A model generated the notes under the pieces. The model saw only the letters and a program-made list of their open reading frames with translations. It was not told where the DNA came from and ran no database searches. From positions 2,790,001 through 2,854,000 of the forward strand of contig NC_026658.2 of the NCBI RefSeq assembly GCF_000004075.3: a stretch of 64,000 bases of DNA, given 5' to 3'. Position numbers and translations under genes: made by a program. The stretch is from Cucumis sativus (lineage: Eukaryota; Streptophyta; Magnoliopsida; Cucurbitales; Cucurbitaceae). This document shows, piece by piece, positions 63,737 to 64,000 of the stretch; position 1 is the first letter of the stretch; each line of letters begins with the position of its first letter.

Positions 63737-64000
63737 ATGGAAGACAATGAATATAAGCAAGCTCTTGCTAGTGGCGGAAGGATGATTTGCTGAATGTGAT
63801 GCAGTTCCTCTTCAGGCACCACCACCACTCTCTACAATTCTTCTTCTCTGAGCTTCGTATTTCTTAACCCATCACCGCCCTTCTTCCTCTTTCTTATTAC
63901 TCTCTCTTTTTTTTTTTTTTCTTTCAGGTTTAAGAATCTTGAGGATAATCTTTCTCTTTACTCTGCCCCAAATCTACTTCTCCTATTCCCAGGTACTTAT
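63737..64000 (+). other. 5' leader of a tandem copy of the receptor-kinase gene
   Basis: Similar in order and spacing to the leader exon of the kinase gene at 53040-53252. Matching blocks are GGCGGAAG..GAT..CTGAATGTG, CTTCTCTGAGCTTC, the T/C-rich run, AATCTT.AGGAT.AT, and the donor AG|GTACTT at 63991-63998. The coding exons would lie beyond the window. It carries its own upstream frame (63737-63793, 18 residues starting MEDNEYKQAL), while the uORF 1 start codon of the first copy is changed (GTG for ATG). Type and copy number of the second gene are inferred from the leader alone. Confidence 0.65.

Noticed and set aside
1-64000. CRISPR arrays, operons, phage or other prokaryotic systems
   Set aside because: Spliced plant genes fill the window. 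No spaced direct-repeat array, ribosome-binding pattern or prokaryotic gene cluster was seen.

Overview
The window is AT-rich plant nuclear DNA. Every recognised gene is split by short GT-AG introns, and the proteins are typical of flowering plants: PPR proteins, a REM-type B3 factor, a DUF1218 protein, a GH28 polygalacturonase and an LRR-II receptor kinase. The tRNA-derived SINE and the short terminal-inverted-repeat-like elements resemble repeats I associate with cucurbit genomes, so a Cucurbitaceae source is my best guess. That guess rests on memory of repeat style, not on a search. Nothing prokaryotic, organellar or viral was seen.

Layout. 1-2674 (+): 3' part of a P-class PPR gene with a 55-bp tandem duplication at its end, followed by a SINE with an 11-bp target-site duplication. 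4878-10843 (-): a small At5g17165-like LEA protein whose two coding exons are separated by a 5.6-kb intron, with ABRE/G-box motifs upstream. 13443-15942 (+): a two-domain B3 (REM/VRN1-like) factor with a MITE-like element in intron 1. 17382-19986 (+): a four-helix DUF1218 membrane protein. 21479-26533 (+): a polygalacturonase cluster of two decayed remnants and one intact eight-exon gene, with duplicated upstream regions. 29260-34391 (+): a scramblase-family protein in eleven exons. 36316-38291 (+): a two-exon mitochondrial-type PPR protein. 39316-42195 (-): an alpha/beta hydrolase with a complete catalytic triad. 44958-46057 (-): dihydroneopterin aldolase (folate synthesis), with an intron in its 5' leader. 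47-53 kb: a gene-poor stretch with simple repeats. 54273-59966 (+): an LRR-II receptor-like kinase (At5g10290/At5g65240 type) that carries a one-base insertion in its kinase domain. The last 270 bases match the 5' leader of that kinase gene, so a tandem paralog starts at the right edge.

The genes do not form a pathway or operon; they are independent nuclear genes. The points most worth checking are the frameshift in the receptor kinase and its tandem partner just outside the window, the decayed polygalacturonase array, and the giant LEA intron. I found no convincing undescribed molecular system. All exon borders were read by eye from splice signals, frame continuity and family resemblance, with no alignment or transcript evidence.
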